This document shows, piece after piece, positions 4,732 to 5,063 of a stretch of 5,063 nt of DNA. Every line of letters starts with the position of its first letter. The first letter of the stretch is position 1. Below the pieces are notes generated by a model that saw only the letters and a list, made by a program, of their open reading frames with translations, searched no databases and had not been told where the DNA came from. Origin of the DNA: Terriglobia bacterium (GTDB lineage Bacteria; Acidobacteriota; Terriglobia; UBA7540); assembly GCA_030042795.1 (NCBI GenBank), contig JASHYZ010000125.1, positions 1 to 5,063 of the forward strand, read 5' to 3'. The translations under genes were made by a program, and so were the position numbers.

Positions 4732-5063
4732 TCAGGATCCGACCGCTACCGCTTGGCCGCAGTACGTGAGCCAGCCATGGGCGTCTTCCGCCCGGCCGTG
4801 CGCCACGTCGAGGAATCGCTGCTGAAGGCGGCGTGTGACAGCTCCCGGTTTCCCGCTACCCACCGGAATGCGATCCACCGACCGAATCGGTGTAATCTCA
4901 GCCGCGGTGCCCGTGAAGAAGCACTCGTCTGCCATATAGATCATCTCCCGCGCCACCATTTGCTCCGTGGTCGCGTAGCCCAATTCCTGCGCCAGGGTCA
5001 GGACGCAGTCCCGGGTGATGCCTGGGAGCACAGCGGACGCCAAAGGCGGAGTGATCAGCTTGT
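4732..5063 (-). CDS. ilvE: Branched-chain amino acid aminotransferase, C-terminal part
   Basis: This pyridoxal-phosphate enzyme transfers an amino group between glutamate and branched-chain 2-oxo acids, the last step of valine, leucine and isoleucine synthesis. Only the last 109 residues lie in the window; the gene continues past base 5063, and the frame is open to the edge (KLITPPLASAVLPGITRD). Class IV aminotransferase motifs are clear: LPGITRD and FFTGTAAEITPIRSVD, which contact the cofactor phosphate and substrate in the E. coli enzyme, then GAVTRRLQQRF and a terminal GWL segment as in IlvE. The catalytic lysine lies in the missing part. The motifs fit IlvE better than D-amino-acid aminotransferase or aminodeoxychorismate lyase. 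The TGA stop is at 4732-4734. No strong terminator separates it from recX. Confidence 0.92.
   Translation of the reverse strand, partial: KLITPPLASAVLPGITRDCVLTLAQELGYATTEQMVAREMIYMADECFFTGTAAEITPIRSVDRIPVGSGKPGAVTRRLQQRFLDVAHGRAEDAHGWLTYCGQAVAVGS

Overview
The window looks like a chromosomal segment of a moderately GC-rich soil or environmental bacterium, most likely an acidobacterium. The grounds are the style of the AsmA-like protein, a short Ser/Thr/Gly-rich exported protein of a type I associate with Acidobacteriota, and a dense population of short palindromic intergenic repeats. This assignment is inference from protein style; no marker gene is present.

Layout. Positions 1-775 hold no credible gene. 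They form a stacked, partly symmetric cluster of palindromic repeats: an about 80-bp direct repeat near both ends (11-90 and 625-706), an inverted pair of double-hairpin elements inside it (197-249 and 542-593), and a central group of nested inverted repeats (323-496, core 381-435). A diverged third hairpin lies at 733-775. Positions 776-1052 are a leader region with a tandem pair of 20-bp palindromes (851-890) and a possible structured leader (949-1011). A strong ribosome binding site at 1041-1046 precedes a small secreted protein gene (1053-1481). Positions 1482-2384 are about 900 bases without a believable gene. They contain a perfect 12-bp hairpin (1578-1608), a promoter-like site (1774-1802), a MITE-like inverted repeat pair (1991-2136) and an AT-rich block of short direct repeats with a heptamer microsatellite (2147-2273).

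From 2385 the window is ordinary chromosome: an AsmA-like membrane-anchored protein (+), then the convergent recX (-), and upstream of recX on the same strand the C-terminal third of ilvE, cut by the window end. ilvE and recX could share a transcript across a gap of about 150 bases. The AsmA-like gene meets recX tail to tail across 55 bases. No functional pathway links the four genes. The unusual content is the non-coding repeat structure of the first half, not a multi-gene system; I see no defence, toxin-antitoxin, CRISPR or transposase genes here.
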